DNA from: Eutypa lata
Lineage: Eukaryota; Ascomycota; Sordariomycetes; Xylariales; Diatrypaceae
Direction: 5' to 3'
Assembly: GCA_022661535.1 (NCBI GenBank)
Contig: JAKULF010000004.1
Span: forward strand, 5,084,001 to 5,148,000
Length of the DNA: 64,000 bases
Below the pieces are notes generated by a model. That model was given only the letters and a program-made list of their open reading frames with translations, was not told where the DNA came from and made no database searches. The translations under genes and the position numbers were made by a program. Within the stretch, counting starts at the first letter, position 1. The number at the start of each line of letters is the position of its first letter. Of this stretch, positions 36,349 through 47,534 are shown piece by piece.

Positions 36349-36555
36349 CTATTGCGGTAAAGGCTTCCCCATCAAAGATGCGACGGCTCGGTCTTCGATG
36401 ATCGCGGTCGGCTCCGTCTGGGTCCAATCCTTCTCTAGCTCATACATTTCCTTTCCAACTAATTTTTTTCTTCTTCTCCAGCGGTAATCGGCGGTCCTTG
36501 TTCGGGGACCAAAGCCAGTTTCATCATGAAGTTTAAAGGCGGCATACATTGTCAT
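36349..36555 (-). CDS. Possible small protein or exon remnant
   Basis: An open frame of 68 residues from ATG 36555 has natural-looking composition (FKLHDETGFGPRTRTADYRWRR, VGKEMYELEKDWTQTEPTAIIEDRAV) with acidic and basic residues mixed and few rare ones. It ends MGKPLPQ. No splice partner, signal peptide or family was found. The opposite strand also has an open frame (36170-36487), so the call is weak; this could be the last exon of a degraded gene. Confidence 0.25.
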   Translation of the reverse strand: MTMYAAFKLHDETGFGPRTRTADYRWRRRKKLVGKEMYELEKDWTQTEPTAIIEDRAVASLMGKPLPQ

Positions 36556-36964
36556 CAGTTTTGGAGACGAGAGTGAATCCTCTCGAGTTAGTCATCGTTG
36601 ACCGCGTACAATATTATTTTTCTGATAATAATTGGTTAGCGGGTAGAACAATAGGAGTCGGCTCTATATTTACTTACTTCGTTCGCTGCTTCAGGAGGCC
36701 CTAGCGCTTCGTCTTCCCCAGTTATTAGCATTGCCGTTTCTCAGACGACGTGCCCAGGTGATCCGATCCGAGAGGCCATTGTTGTTCTAATAAGTACTTA
36801 ACTCTTACTTGCTTCCCTAAAGTCGAGACATCTCGACACAGGCTTTGCCACAATCCCACCCTAGAGGTAGTACCATAGGGAATAGACGAGACAGACGTCT
36901 CTCGACTACGAAAACAAATAACCAACAACAACCGACAACACCGGATATATTCTGTACACACGTC
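36556..36964. other. Upstream region of the MFS gene
   Basis: Leader and promoter of the MFS gene. The coding frame is open upstream of the chosen ATG back to about 36845, but without an earlier ATG, so the 5' UTR probably covers that part. Confidence 0.4.
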
Positions 36965-38791
36965 ATGACCAAGCGCGCAACAGACCCCGACGATGAAGCG
37001 AACGGGCAGGAGAGCCTAACGGACGTAGAACGCGACGCAGGGACCGTGGTGGACCAAGAGAAGATACCAGAGAACCCGTCGGTCAGCGACAGCAATGGCG
37101 GCGCAGTGACCACCGAGGACGAGGCCAACGGGCCGCCGTCGGACGGCTCCTCGCCACAGGTATCCGGGGGCGAAGAGGGAGAGGAGGAAGCGCCCGAAGC
37201 GAAGCGGACGCCGTTCGAGACGAACCTCATAGTGGGGGCCCTCTGCTCGGCGCTGTTTCTCGCCGCGCTCGACGTGACCATCGTGACGACGGCGATCCCG
37301 ACCATCACGGAGGAGTTCAAGTCCCCTCTGGGATACACATGGGTCGGCAGCGCGTACCTGCTGGCGAACGCCGTGGCGGTGCCGTCGTGGGGCAAGATCA
37401 GCGACATCTGGGGGCGCAAGCCGATCATGCTGCTCGCCGTGGCCATCTTCTGGATCGGGTCGCTGATCTGTGCCATCAGCACCAGCATGGGCATGCTGAT
37501 CGCGGGCCGCGCCATCCAGGGCGTCGGCGGCGGCGGCATCGTCGTCCAGGTCAACATCTGCATCACGGATCTCTTTTCAGTGCGGCGGCGCGGCATCTAC
37601 TACGGTGTTATGGGCATGGTGTGGGCTGTCGCGTCGGCTATCGGGCCTATCCTCGGTGGTGTCTTTACGAGCCAGGTGACCTGGCGGTGGTGTTTTTATG
37701 TCAACCTCCCCATCTCCGGGGTCGGGTTCGCGATTTTGTTCTTTGTGCTCAAGTTGCACAACCCGAACACGAAGGTCGGAGAAGGCTTGGCCGCCATAGA
37801 TTGGGTCGGCAGCTTGCTGATCATCGGCGGGACGCTCATGTTCCTGTTCGGCCTCGAGTTCGGCGGCATCACGTACCCCTGGAGCTCGGCGACGACCATC
37901 TGCCTGATCGTCTTCGGCGCGCTCACCGTCGTGCTCTTCTACTTCTACGAGAAGCGCTTCGCCACGTACCCGATAATACCGGCGCGGCTGTTCCGGCCGT
38001 GGCAGAACGTGGTCGCCTTCTTCGTCACCTTCTGCCACGGTATCGTGTTCATATCGGGCAGCTACTGGTTACCGCTCTACTTCCAGGCCGTCCTCGGCGC
38101 CTCATCCCTGCTCTCCGGTCTCTACTTGCTACCCTTTGCGCTGTCGCTCTCCTTCGTCTCCGCCGGCACCGGCATCTTCATCAAGAAGACCGGCAAGTAC
38201 CTGCCCGGCATCATCTTCGGCATGTTTGTGTTAACCCTGGGCTTCGGGCTGTTCGTTGACCTCGGTTCGCACGCAAATTGGCCCAAGATGATCATCTACC
38301 AGATCATCGCGGGTATCGGCGTAGGGCCCAACTTCCAGTCGCCCCTGGTGGCACTGCAGTCACGTGTGAATCGCCACGACGTCGCCTCCGTCACCTCGAC
38401 TTTCGCCTTCGTCCGCCAGCTGTCGACGTCCATCTCGGTCGTGATCGGCGGTGTGATCTTCCAGAATTCCATGGAGAAGCAATACCCCGCCCTCCTTGCG
38501 GCGCTTGGCCCCGACGTCGCCAATCAGCTGTCCGGCAGCAGCGCTGCGGGGAACGTCGGCCTGGTCGCGGGACTGCAGGGCGAGCAGGGCGACCTGGCCA
38601 GGGCGGCGTACTGGCACTCCCTGCGGAACATATACATCTTCTCCACGGCGTGGGCGGCAGTGGGGCTCCTCGCAAGCCCCCTCGTCGGCTCGAACGTGCT
38701 CAGTAAGGAACATAAGGAGTTCAAGACGGGCCTCCAGAGCCTCCGGGTGGAACGCGAAGTTGAGGCTCGGGGCGAAAAGGGTAGCTCTTGA
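36965..38791 (+). CDS. MFS drug/toxin exporter, 14-TM DHA2 type
   Basis: A single exon encodes 608 residues from the first ATG (MTKRATDPDDEANG). Residues 1-95 are an acidic, disordered cytoplasmic tail. About 14 hydrophobic segments follow. The family hallmarks are readable: LDVTIVTTAIPTI in TM1 (motif D1), a GKISDIWGRKPIML loop (motif A), GRAIQGVGGGGI in TM4 (motif B) and GPILGGVFT in TM5 (motif C, antiporter). The later SFVSAGTGIFIKKTGKY loop is also typical of fungal DHA2 pumps. It should export a small molecule by proton antiport at the plasma membrane. GC content is high and there is no intron. No biosynthetic cluster is adjacent, so the substrate is unknown; azole or toxin efflux are the usual roles of relatives. 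Confidence 0.92.
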   Translation: MTKRATDPDDEANGQESLTDVERDAGTVVDQEKIPENPSVSDSNGGAVTTEDEANGPPSDGSSPQVSGGEEGEEEAPEAKRTPFETNLIVGALCSALFLAALDVTIVTTAIPTITEEFKSPLGYTWVGSAYLLANAVAVPSWGKISDIWGRKPIMLLAVAIFWIGSLICAISTSMGMLIAGRAIQGVGGGGIVVQVNICITDLFSVRRRGIYYGVMGMVWAVASAIGPILGGVFTSQVTWRWCFYVNLPISGVGFAILFFVLKLHNPNTKVGEGLAAIDWVGSLLIIGGTLMFLFGLEFGGITYPWSSATTICLIVFGALTVVLFYFYEKRFATYPIIPARLFRPWQNVVAFFVTFCHGIVFISGSYWLPLYFQAVLGASSLLSGLYLLPFALSLSFVSAGTGIFIKKTGKYLPGIIFGMFVLTLGFGLFVDLGSHANWPKMIIYQIIAGIGVGPNFQSPLVALQSRVNRHDVASVTSTFAFVRQLSTSISVVIGGVIFQNSMEKQYPALLAALGPDVANQLSGSSAAGNVGLVAGLQGEQGDLARAAYWHSLRNIYIFSTAWAAVGLLASPLVGSNVLSKEHKEFKTGLQSLRVEREVEARGEKGSS

Positions 38792-40069
38792 TTATGTGAA
38801 AGCGTTTTAGCGTCGTATTTTCGATGGAGCTTTTTTGTCTTATACTATTTACTCATTTAGCGCAATGGATAGACGTATGTAGACAGGTAGATATATATAT
38901 ATATATATATACATATATATGTATACATCACTCTACCTACATGATGCCACGTCTTTCTACTCGTCGCTTGAGGTGATCTATCTGTATTAGTAGTTGTTAG
39001 TTTGCCCCAATTTCAGATGGCAGCTTTGTTGTAGACTTGCTAGTATACTATCACACATCTCGTAAACCTTCCACTTCTCTACGCCTTTCCTCCGGCTTCT
39101 TCCCCCATAGGAATAGGAAACACTACATACGCGGAGGAGTCTACCCAGGGTCCACTTGTAGCACCCCGCCCCCCCCCCCCCCGAAGGGGTCTTCCCGGCC
39201 ATGTGCGCCGACGGTGGGACAGGCTAGCCGGCCACCTAGCAAGCCAGCGCCCCATCTCCCGCGCCTCGTTCGCAACAGGGCATATTTCATGCTTGCGCGG
39301 AGACAAGGCATACAAATCGCGGGCGTGTCTTCCTTCACCCGCGTATACCGCGGTGTCAGCAGCGGATCTCGGATCACGGCAGGGACTCAGGAGCAGCTTG
39401 AGTCGGTCGGCCGTCGACTCATACATACGTAGCTCGACTCCTCATTTGGCGCCACCAATCCCGATAGGTGTAATTAAAGATTGATCGCGTAAAACGCGGA
39501 TGAATTATGGTGGCTACTTGCGTACCACGATGGTCTAAGACCTATATACGATGCCTATGTCGTGAATAAAATGTATTATGTTAGATCTTGGGTGTGCTTA
39601 GTGTCAAAAGTATGAAGTGAGTTGCTTTTTGCCCGGTCATGTTGTGTGACCTTTGACGTATGTGGCGTTAGAAGCTACAAGTCCTACCTACTCGTCGATA
39701 TAGACGGGCTTTTTCTTACATATATTGAGATCGAAATCACATGATAAAGTTCATAGAATATGCCGCAATAGACCATAGCATTCTTTTTAACAAGGGAACT
39801 CCACTTTGTATTGAATGGGCAACGTCTCCAAATTACAATTCTCTTTACGAAGTATCCCCTTCGTATCCCCTACAACGCCTTCAAAGTCTGACGCACGTTA
39901 ACCCACCACTGGACAACTTCTAACTAGTTGCAACTGAGCCCCCAAAAGCTATCCTATATCACAATGCACTCCGTAGGCTCGCAGGGGTACGCTGATACTA
40001 ACACGTCTTCACGCTTTCCAGCCGCACCTTGATAAGCAGACATATCCTCAAGAACCTAGGCATGCCCCG
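38792..40069. other. Intergenic with simple repeats
   Basis: An (AT)n tract begins at 38891 and runs about 21 bases before degenerating to ACATATATATGTATAC. A run of 14 C lies at 39169-39182. GC-rich open frames at 39037-39484 on both strands overlap each other and are not supported; the poly-C run interrupts them. Confidence 0.55.
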
Positions 40070-40522
40070 TTAGATCAAACCAATCTTCTTCCATATCCAG
40101 ATTGCGACAATAGCGAGCTTCCCCACGACGATGGATATGCCAATGAGAATCGTCCATACGATAATCAGTGCCAGAGCCCCCAGACCCAGACAGAATGCGA
40201 AATACAACAGCTTTCGAAGAGCCGCAAATACTGGCGTAACATAAGGCTGCCAAGGTCCGAGCAGATCGGCGAACTTCGCGCTGACACGGGCCTCAAATTC
40301 TCGAATTCTTATTTCTCTGACTGTCGGAACTGTTGTGCTAAGCTTGTCTCCGGGACGAGGCTGGTGTTGTGACGGTTGGGCTTCGACGTCGAAGTCCTCG
40401 GAGTGGTTCAGTAGGAACTGTTCGGAGGACGACGACTCGTCATAAGATGATCGTTCGGCGTCGCAGCTTTCTAGGGACTTCACCTCCACCGGCTCTTGTG
40501 TGCTGGTGCCAACGCTAGGCAT
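40070..40522 (-). CDS. Small protein with C-terminal membrane segments
   Basis: The single-exon frame is called from ATG 40522 (MPSVGTSTQEP), giving 150 residues; an upstream frame without recognisable content extends to 40660. The first 90 residues are acidic and Ser/Gln-rich. An amphipathic stretch (REIRIREFEARVSAKFADLL) precedes two closely spaced hydrophobic segments near the C-terminus, ending WIWKKIGLI. There is no signal peptide. The layout is that of a tail-anchored or hairpin membrane protein of an internal membrane. I do not recognise the family. Confidence 0.6.
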   Translation of the reverse strand: MPSVGTSTQEPVEVKSLESCDAERSSYDESSSSEQFLLNHSEDFDVEAQPSQHQPRPGDKLSTTVPTVREIRIREFEARVSAKFADLLGPWQPYVTPVFAALRKLLYFAFCLGLGALALIIVWTILIGISIVVGKLAIVAIWIWKKIGLI

Positions 40523-41349
40523 CCTGAAAGTGACAGCAAGTGATGCCTTTGTTGGTGGGATTGTATAGCTGGAATGATGCGTAGAATTGGCAACGATGCA
40601 ATGATAAGTCAATAACCAGCTGTAGCAATTCAAAAAAGAAGTTGTCTCCTTCCCACACAAAATAGGAAGATGTCAATTTGATCCAGGCGCCAGGGTGGTA
40701 GATGGAGGGTATTTGTTGATTGCTGGCAAAAATGATGTTGGGTTTTCCTAAGAGGTGCAGTCAGGTCTCGGACCAGCTCGGACTGTACATATAGTAATCA
40801 TCTCCCGCGCCTTCTACCAGCATCTCAATCCCCCTTGCTCATATTACGCCTAATGCGACGCCAAGAAACAAGGCATTCTGGCTGGCACACCAAGCAGAAT
40901 GTCATAGACAGGCTCCATTTTTAACCGCGACAAGAAATCCGCGGCGCAGCAATCAGCCTGGGGCTGAACGAACTAACTAATCGGGCAATTTTGTCGTCTA
41001 GGTTATTCCTCAATCGGTCGTTGGATGGGGAATTGCTAATGACGCCCGACGGAGGTTATTAAACATTAAGTACCGATTGAAGTCCGGTAAGACATCGTGT
41101 AGTACATCATCGTAGTCCATGGAATTTGAACAACAAGGTTCGGTTAAGGGCCTCACCCTTTGGTGAATGACATCCCGAAATCATTAACTAATGTAACAAG
41201 TCGTATCTGGGAAGGATACCGTTCGTAGCCTGCCGACAGGCGACGGCCTAACATGGACCGCATTCATGGCACGTAGTTTGTATGATACTTGCTTACAAGG
41301 CGTAAGCGAAGCCTCTCTAAACGATCCGGCAAAGGCTGTAACGCGAGCC
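40523..41349. other. Intergenic
   Basis: Upstream region of the small membrane protein gene and 3' side of the proline-rich protein gene. No supported coding region; the open frame 41184-41438 (-) overlaps the next gene in another frame. Confidence 0.4.
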
Positions 41350-42618
41350 CTAATAATCCCGTTCTGGGTACGCGGCTGCAGCATCGGGGTCAATAGCAGC
41401 CAAGGCTTCTCGTAGTTTTGGGAACGAGCAGTATGCATTCGCTAGTTCGATTAGCTCCCCCAGCCCCTCTACCCATTTGCCGTCGTCCAGTGTTTTCAAT
41501 CTACTCTTTTGACCTTCTGTCAACTTCTCAACCGCCCATATGAAGTTGTCGTCGTACTGGAAAGCGGAATTTCGGACCTCGCGGCCGATGCGCGAACCCT
41601 CGGTTAGAAGCGGTGCCATGATTATCTCACGCATGACGGTCAAGATATGTACCCGGTTAGGAAACGACTTATTAGTTTCCATGTAGCCTCGGAGACGTTC
41701 CAGTAGTTTCTCGATCTTGATGGATACTTGAATACCAAGAGTAATTTGACGTCGATCTGACACATCGTCATACTTCCCATGCCAGCCGAGGTCTTTCTCC
41801 GTCATCTCTAGCAGTTTCGAATAGTCTGCTGGCTTCTCGTGCGGTTCTGGAGCTTCCTCTTCGTTGGTTAAATCAACGACATCGTTACGGCCATTAGACC
41901 GTCTTCCACGAGTTGAAGCCGAGGCTTTCTGAGGAACTCGAAGCTCGGCAGCGGATTTAGCTGGCCTGGGACATCTTGGGATGACTGGTGGTGACCTGAT
42001 AGAACGCAATGGTACTCCACCAATAAGAATTTCCGGAGACTCATCACGCTGGTCGCTCGAGGATGCTGATGATGCTGAGGATGTCCCATTCCGAGGCGGA
42101 GTTGAAGGTCGCGCCTGTCCTCGACTTCCCGCGGGCTGCGCTGTGGCTGGAGCAGCAAAATGTGCTGGAGCCTGAGGTTGAGCTGACACCGGGGTAGGTT
42201 GAGACCCTAGAGTTCCCCTAGCTGGGACCTGAGGGGTTGCTACTGGCCGAGATTGAGAACTGCCTGGCATAGGCGGGTTGGGCGGTGGCTGATGACCGTT
42301 CTGGGGCTGCTGGGGAGGAGGTCTGAACTCCTGAGAACGTTGCGCAACGAGAAGATCGATATCTTGGGCGACAACGGGGTCACGCATAGCAGCCTTAACG
42401 ATCAAGTGAATTAGATCTATCGGACAACGCAGGTCATAGTCGATGATAGACAACTTGTGGTATAGCTTTGTTATGAGCTCCGGCGGTTGGTAGTATCCAC
42501 CAAATTGGGGTGCCGGAGCAGTAGGATTGTATGGTGGTGGTGGTCCCGGAGGAGGCGGCGGCCCTAGCTGTACCGGTGTGTTCCAAGCCGGTAGCGGCCT
42601 TCCCACGAAGAAAGACAT
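41350..42618 (-). CDS. Proline-rich protein with conserved helical C-terminus and SUMO-interaction-like motif
   Basis: A single exon encodes 422 residues. The N-terminus is Pro-rich (LGPPPPPGPPPPYNP), then a short helical block (ITKLYHKLSIIDYDLRCPID) with a following AAMRDP helix, and a long disordered Pro/Ser/Gln region. Residues about 247-256 read DVVDLTNEEE, which fits a SUMO-interacting motif (hydrophobic core flanked by acidic residues). An ordered C-terminal domain of about 160 residues begins near YSKLLEMTEKDLGWHGKYDD and contains several helices. Basic stretches (STRGRRSNGR) could be a nuclear localisation signal. A nuclear regulatory or scaffold role is inference; I do not recognise the family. 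Confidence 0.65.
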   Translation of the reverse strand: MSFFVGRPLPAWNTPVQLGPPPPPGPPPPYNPTAPAPQFGGYYQPPELITKLYHKLSIIDYDLRCPIDLIHLIVKAAMRDPVVAQDIDLLVAQRSQEFRPPPQQPQNGHQPPPNPPMPGSSQSRPVATPQVPARGTLGSQPTPVSAQPQAPAHFAAPATAQPAGSRGQARPSTPPRNGTSSASSASSSDQRDESPEILIGGVPLRSIRSPPVIPRCPRPAKSAAELRVPQKASASTRGRRSNGRNDVVDLTNEEEAPEPHEKPADYSKLLEMTEKDLGWHGKYDDVSDRRQITLGIQVSIKIEKLLERLRGYMETNKSFPNRVHILTVMREIIMAPLLTEGSRIGREVRNSAFQYDDNFIWAVEKLTEGQKSRLKTLDDGKWVEGLGELIELANAYCSFPKLREALAAIDPDAAAAYPERDY

Positions 42619-43935
42619 ATCTAAAGTTGATGATATGAGATGCTTCTTAGTAATAAGGTAGTGTTAATGTCTCTAACCTCAGGGTTATTACGCACACGTA
42701 GTATCAATGAGAGCTCTGGATGTGAGAAATTTAGAGCCCGGAAACGCGTTGATGAAATTGAAATTGATAGGCTTGCCAGTTGACACGACACGATTCCTAT
42801 GACGGTTAGCTTGGGGTAGTTCAGAATTACCAGAAATCAACTCAAGTGGGACGGCTCATTTAATGATCGTGATTGGTGTATGATGGCCTAAGCGTCACGG
42901 AAAAGGTAAGGTCCGGCCTTGTCACCATTCAAGGTTGCATATCTCAGTGCGGGGAGATCTAAACTTTTCTAGCTCTTTTCTAGTTCCATTAACGGATCGC
43001 CGAGTAATCCTTATCTTGGTGTGTAGAAGAGCCCGAGTGCATAGCTTCGAGATATTCCCAATACCTACATAGGTACCTAGGTAATGTACTACTAGGCAGA
43101 GTAAATGACCTTCCGTACTTCGTCGTATCCTCGATTAAAAGTTTCTACACTACCTGGACAATGATATGATTTGGTATCGTAAGAGAATGTCCATTCAGTA
43201 CTTCGTATATTAAGGTAGTACTGCGCATAATAAGAGCGTTCAATATTATCACCGTGCTCTGTCTTTTCATGGCCAACATCCAGGTTCCAGAACACACCTG
43301 GAAACCTCAATCATTGCAGTAATCGCTTCAAGAATCTCCAGGTATTATGAATCTTCGATGAGATGGGTACAAGAAGGAAAAAAAAGACAGTTGCCCCTCA
43401 TGGATTTTGGACCAGCCTAGATGACCCTTTTCCTGGCCCTCATTAAGTAATTGCCGTTTTTGGCCATTGCCGGCTAAAGTCGTCAAAGGGTCTACACGAT
43501 CCCCGTGATGACGGTCGTCATTCATGCACTTCAGTAAGAGTTAGAATTCGATCTAGAATCTTTCTTTAAATTTCCATTGCAAGGTATTAGTCTTCTATAG
43601 TTACTTTCCTGCTCGTCGCTGAATATATAGCCTAGAAGTAAGTAATGACCTTCGTAGGGGTTTTCTACGTATAACTCTTCTAATGCGGGCTGGAAAACAC
43701 ACACAAATACCCGGCGACGCGACGCGCCGCACCGCACTCTCGGACGACCGGCAATGTTGAAAAGGGGAAGAACTATGGAACTCCATACTCCGAGATGTTG
43801 TTTGGGGAAGCCGTTCCGGTTATGTATATAGATACTCTTCCGTAGCTTGTGGTGGCCGAACCAACTCATCTGTTCTATCCAGTCTCTCGTCTCTCTGCCC
43901 CTTGATTCGAGTCTCACCCATCACAATCCCCCAAA
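42619..43935. other. Divergent promoter region
   Basis: This lies between the starts of the proline-rich protein and the CE15 esterase. Open frames 43092-43310, 43328-43525 and 43531-43917 (-) are not supported; the last one covers the likely CE15 promoter. TAGGTACCTAGGTA near 43070-43083 is a short near-palindrome. Confidence 0.45.
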
Positions 43936-45728
43936 ATGTCGACATCTGCCCTCCTCCTCAGCCTCCTAGCGACAACGGTTCCCTGGACCGTGCAAGCTCT
44001 CCCGCCAACGCCACGGCAAGACGAGCCCGTCGCATGCGCAGCCGTACCATCGGCGTCCAACTACCCGACATGGGAAGACTTACCCCTACAAACCACAATG
44101 CCAGACCCATTCCTCCCACTCGCGCGTACAACGCTCGACAACGGGGAAGGGGACGGGTTCGCGAATGACGTGATGACGGGAAAAGCGCCGGGCCGGATCC
44201 AGGTGAGTTCTCGGAGCCCTTTACTCCCTTTCTTAGCCTGCCTCGAGAGCCCCCTGTCTTGTCTCTAAGGATGTCATTCTATTAGGCCCAGGCTTCCTAG
44301 ACGGTGCTGCAAGCTTCGGAGCCGTACCAAAATTGGCGTTTACTGACTCCGAGAGTTGGACTAGACCCCCGAGGAGTGGTACCGGTGCCGAAAGCCGGAG
44401 CTGCTGCAGCTGCTGCAGGAGTACCAGTTCGGGTACTACCCGGACCACTCGCTGGAGACGGTGACGGCGACACGCAGCGGCAACACGGGCGTCAGCGTCG
44501 AGGTCTCGGCCGGCGGCAAGACCGGGCGCTTCACGGCGCAGCTGAGCCTCCCCGCCGGCGCGAGCGCCGAGAGCCCCGTCCCCGTCGTCATCAACATCGG
44601 CGGGATGCAGAGCCAGCCGTACCTGCAGGCGGGCATCGCCGTCGTCGGCTTCGACTACACAGCCGTGGCGCCCGATAGCAACGCCAAGTCCGGCGCGTTT
44701 TGGGCGTTGTATAACGGGCGGGATATCGGTGCGTTGGGTTACGTTTCTTTTTTATCTTTTTTTATTTTTATTTTTTATTTTTTGCTTTTCCTTCTGTCTT
44801 TCCCATGATCGCAGCAAACCAGGAGAAGGCGAGGAAATATCTATAACGCTGTGTCCCATTCGATTACCTACTTACCTACCCCCTCGTCCGTGAACTAATT
44901 GTTCAATGCTATTTATGGACGGACGGACAATCATCTAACCCGAGAAAATAGGCGTTCTAACAGCGTGGGCCTGGGGATTCCACCGCACCCTCGACGCGCT
45001 GAACCTCACCGTCCCAGAGATCAACCCCTCACTAGCAGGCGTAACGGGGTGCTCGCGCCTCGGCAAAGCAGCCCTAGCAGCCGGCCTATTCGACGAGCGG
45101 ATCGCCCTGACGATGCCCATGAGCAGCGGCGTGCAGGGCTTGGGGCCGTACCGGTACCACGCCCTGTCGGGGCAGGACGAGACCTTGGAAAACTCCAAGG
45201 CGGGCGCGCCGTGGTGGAGCAACTCGGTGCTGGGCACGTTCGTCAACCACGCGGAGAACCTGCCCTTCGACGCCCACACGATCGCGGCCGCCATTGCGCC
45301 CCGCGCGCTCATCATCGATCAGGGCACCGGCGATGCCTTTACGAACTCGAAGGGCACCAGCGTCATTGTGTATCCCGCTGCCAAGGCTGTGTACGAGTGG
45401 CTCGGTGCCGAGGATCGCATTGGCATGAGCGTGCGAGGTGGCGCGCACTGCGATCTCAGTGGGTTGTAAGTTTTGCGTTGCTACCTACCTGCCCTACCCC
45501 CTCTTTCTTTGTTTTTCACTGGTTGGAGCAAATCTTTGCGGGAGCGAGAGCAGATTGTATGGGCCGAGTGACTAACTTTCTCTATCGCGTAGCACGAGCG
45601 TCTTGCCCTTTGTCACGAAGATCCTCCAGAACCAGACAATCACTAAGGACTACGATGACTTAAGTGGTTACGGGGGACCGATGACCACGGCGTACCCGTG
45701 GGCCACGGCCATCCCGGCGGTACCTTAA
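43936..45728 (+). CDS. CE15 glucuronoyl esterase (4-O-methyl-glucuronoyl methylesterase)
   Basis: Exons are 43936-44202, 44365-44728, 44952-45465 and 45593-45728, giving 426 residues with phase kept. Donors are GTGAGT, GTGCGT and GTAAGT. A signal peptide (MSTSALLLSLLATTVPWTVQA) is followed by a short linker. The first join restores TPEEWYRCRKPELLQLLQEYQFGYYP, the usual entry to the CE15 fold. The nucleophile is Ser245 in GCSRLGK, and the general base is likely His376 in GGAHCDLSG; IAPRALI and the WWSN.VLGTFVNHAENLPFD block are also family marks. The enzyme hydrolyses ester bonds between lignin alcohols and 4-O-methyl-glucuronic acid on xylan, in the extracellular space. No CBM is attached. 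The GH3 enzyme in the same window would act on the same polymer, but the two genes are 15 kb apart. Confidence 0.9.
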
Positions 45729-46005
45729 AACGTAGCACGGAGTGGTTTAGGGAAACGCAGGACACGGTAGGACGAGGGGGGGAATGAACAGACAAATTCA
45801 ATTCAAAATTCTTCTACTTTTGAATCCCACAAGCCCCATACTTGGCCCATTGTGAACCGTCCGTGAAACGCCGAGACCAATGCAATTAACCGGACCATTC
45901 TAGATTACATCTCCATTCCTCCCTAGACAGGAGCATACGAGGGAACACTACTACAAGAAGGTAGGTAAGTAGTCATACAATTCCATGCATCGCTTTCTTT
46001 GCCAC

Positions 46006-47534
46006 CTAAGCAAAGGCACCGACAAGCGCCATCAGAGTTGCGCCTGTCAGGACGGCGAGGCCAGCGTGGCGGCGCTGCTTGCCCCTAAGCGACTTGTAGC
46101 TCTTCTCGGTGAGGAAGTCCTCGGCAAGCAGCTGCACCAGACCGGCAAAGAGTAAGAGGCCGCTCGAAATCGCGTTCATAAAACCCACCATCAACAATCC
46201 CGTCTGGCTCCGCGGGTCGTACATCGTGTGGACGCCGAGCCCGATTGCCTGGCCGATCGGAGTCGTGGTCCCGTAGGCGAGCACCATGAGCCACGGTCGG
46301 AGGGACCGCCGCGGGAACGAGATGGCGGCAATGCGCGATCCCAAGGCCAAGCCCTCGAAAGTCTGATGGAAGGCAATGGCGATGAGGAATACTACGAAGG
46401 GCGGGCCTGTAGCTACCGATACCGCCATGCCTATGAAGATGCTGTGAAACAGGATTCCGGCTTCCAGAAGAAGGCACTGCAGCATTTGGCGTTTCTGCTC
46501 GTCGGGGGTCGGTGGGACTATGGGCTCCGAATTCCGTCGCGCGGAAGAATTCTCGCTGCGCTCGTGAGGTCTCGCGAGGGATTGGGCTTCGTCGCTAGCG
46601 GTTGGGTCGAGTTCCTCCAGATCCATGACAAGATCGTCGTCCGAGTCTTCATCTTCGTCGTCGGACTCACGTCGATCACCTTTACCAGGTACACGAAGCT
46701 TGTTCCCATTGACTGGCTCGACAATTCTGGGGGTTGACGTGGGAAGGGGTGAAACGTCGGCCATGAGCCCCTGGGTCGCTCCTACGTCGTCCATCGCGAT
46801 GTCCGCTGGCCTGTGACTATTCTCTCTCCTTGCAGCTAGACTATTGTTTGCGTGTGTTTTCGCATGATCATCGTCTTCATGCCCTTCCTGCACAGCTTCG
46901 TCTTCGGGGTCCCACTCGTGATTGTGCGCATGCGAGTGTCCAGCGCCCCTGGTGGTCAGGTATGATTCTAATGATACGACTACAAGGGTCGAGGCCATGG
47001 CGATAACACCGGCCATCGGTTTATACCCTTCGCTAAATGTATATGGGAGGCATGGGTCGGTCAGAGACATAAAAGCGGTCGGAAGCAGGTGGACGAATGC
47101 GGTCGCGATCAGGACACCCGTGCCAAAGTGCTGGCAGAGAAAGATAATGTAGTTCGTTCGACGGCTCTTCGAAGTTCGACGGGAGGAGAAAAGGGGGATG
47201 CCGCATGCGACGGTGCTAAGAAATAATATCAAGAAGAGAGCAAAGACGTGGAGAGGAGTATCATAGGCGCCTCTCTCCCTTGATCCACATGTTGGTCTTT
47301 CATTATTGTTGTCATCGCCCCCGGCCTCATCCTGCTGTCGTTTCGAAAGCTCGGCTAACAGTACATCGGTTGGGATTGAGGTCCAAGATATATCTATATA
47401 TGACCTCTCAATGTAAGCGGATATAGTGCATTGTCAACCTACACGTTGGTGCCAGTCATGACTGATTCGCGAATATGTACGGAGATTTGGGGGAACTGCA
47501 ATGATGACGTACCTCTCAATCCAAGAATCTCCAT
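46006..47534 (-). CDS. ZIP family zinc/iron transporter
   Basis: Minus-strand exons are 47513-47534 and 46006-47354, giving 456 residues. The first exon is only 22 bases (MEILGLR) and ends at GTACGT; the acceptor GTTAG joins in phase to AELSKRQQ. This is needed because the open frame upstream of the second exon has no ATG. The N-terminal domain has Cys and PLHVFALFLILFLSTVACG, the usual TM1 of fungal ZIPs, then TNYIIFLCQHFGTGVLIATAFVHLLP. A His-rich cytoplasmic loop (HSHAHNHEW) and a long acidic Ser/Asp-rich segment follow. The C-terminal half has HSIFIGMAVSV and IAFHQTFEGLALGSRI, where the paired His/Glu residues form the metal site. It moves zinc or another divalent cation into the cytosol, probably at the plasma membrane. 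Confidence 0.88.

Noticed and set aside
36170..36487. 105-residue plus-strand frame opposite the weak 36349-36555 call
   Set aside because: Composition is less natural than the opposite strand and it lacks a signal or splice partner; neither is strong.
37339..38713. Long open frames on both strands across the MFS gene (306 aa on +, 153 and 117 aa on -)
   Set aside because: They are shadows of a GC-rich coding frame; their products are Arg/His/Ala-rich without any family resemblance, while the MFS frame carries all family motifs.
43531..43917. 128-residue minus-strand frame upstream of CE15
   Set aside because: It covers the likely CE15 promoter and has no recognisable content.
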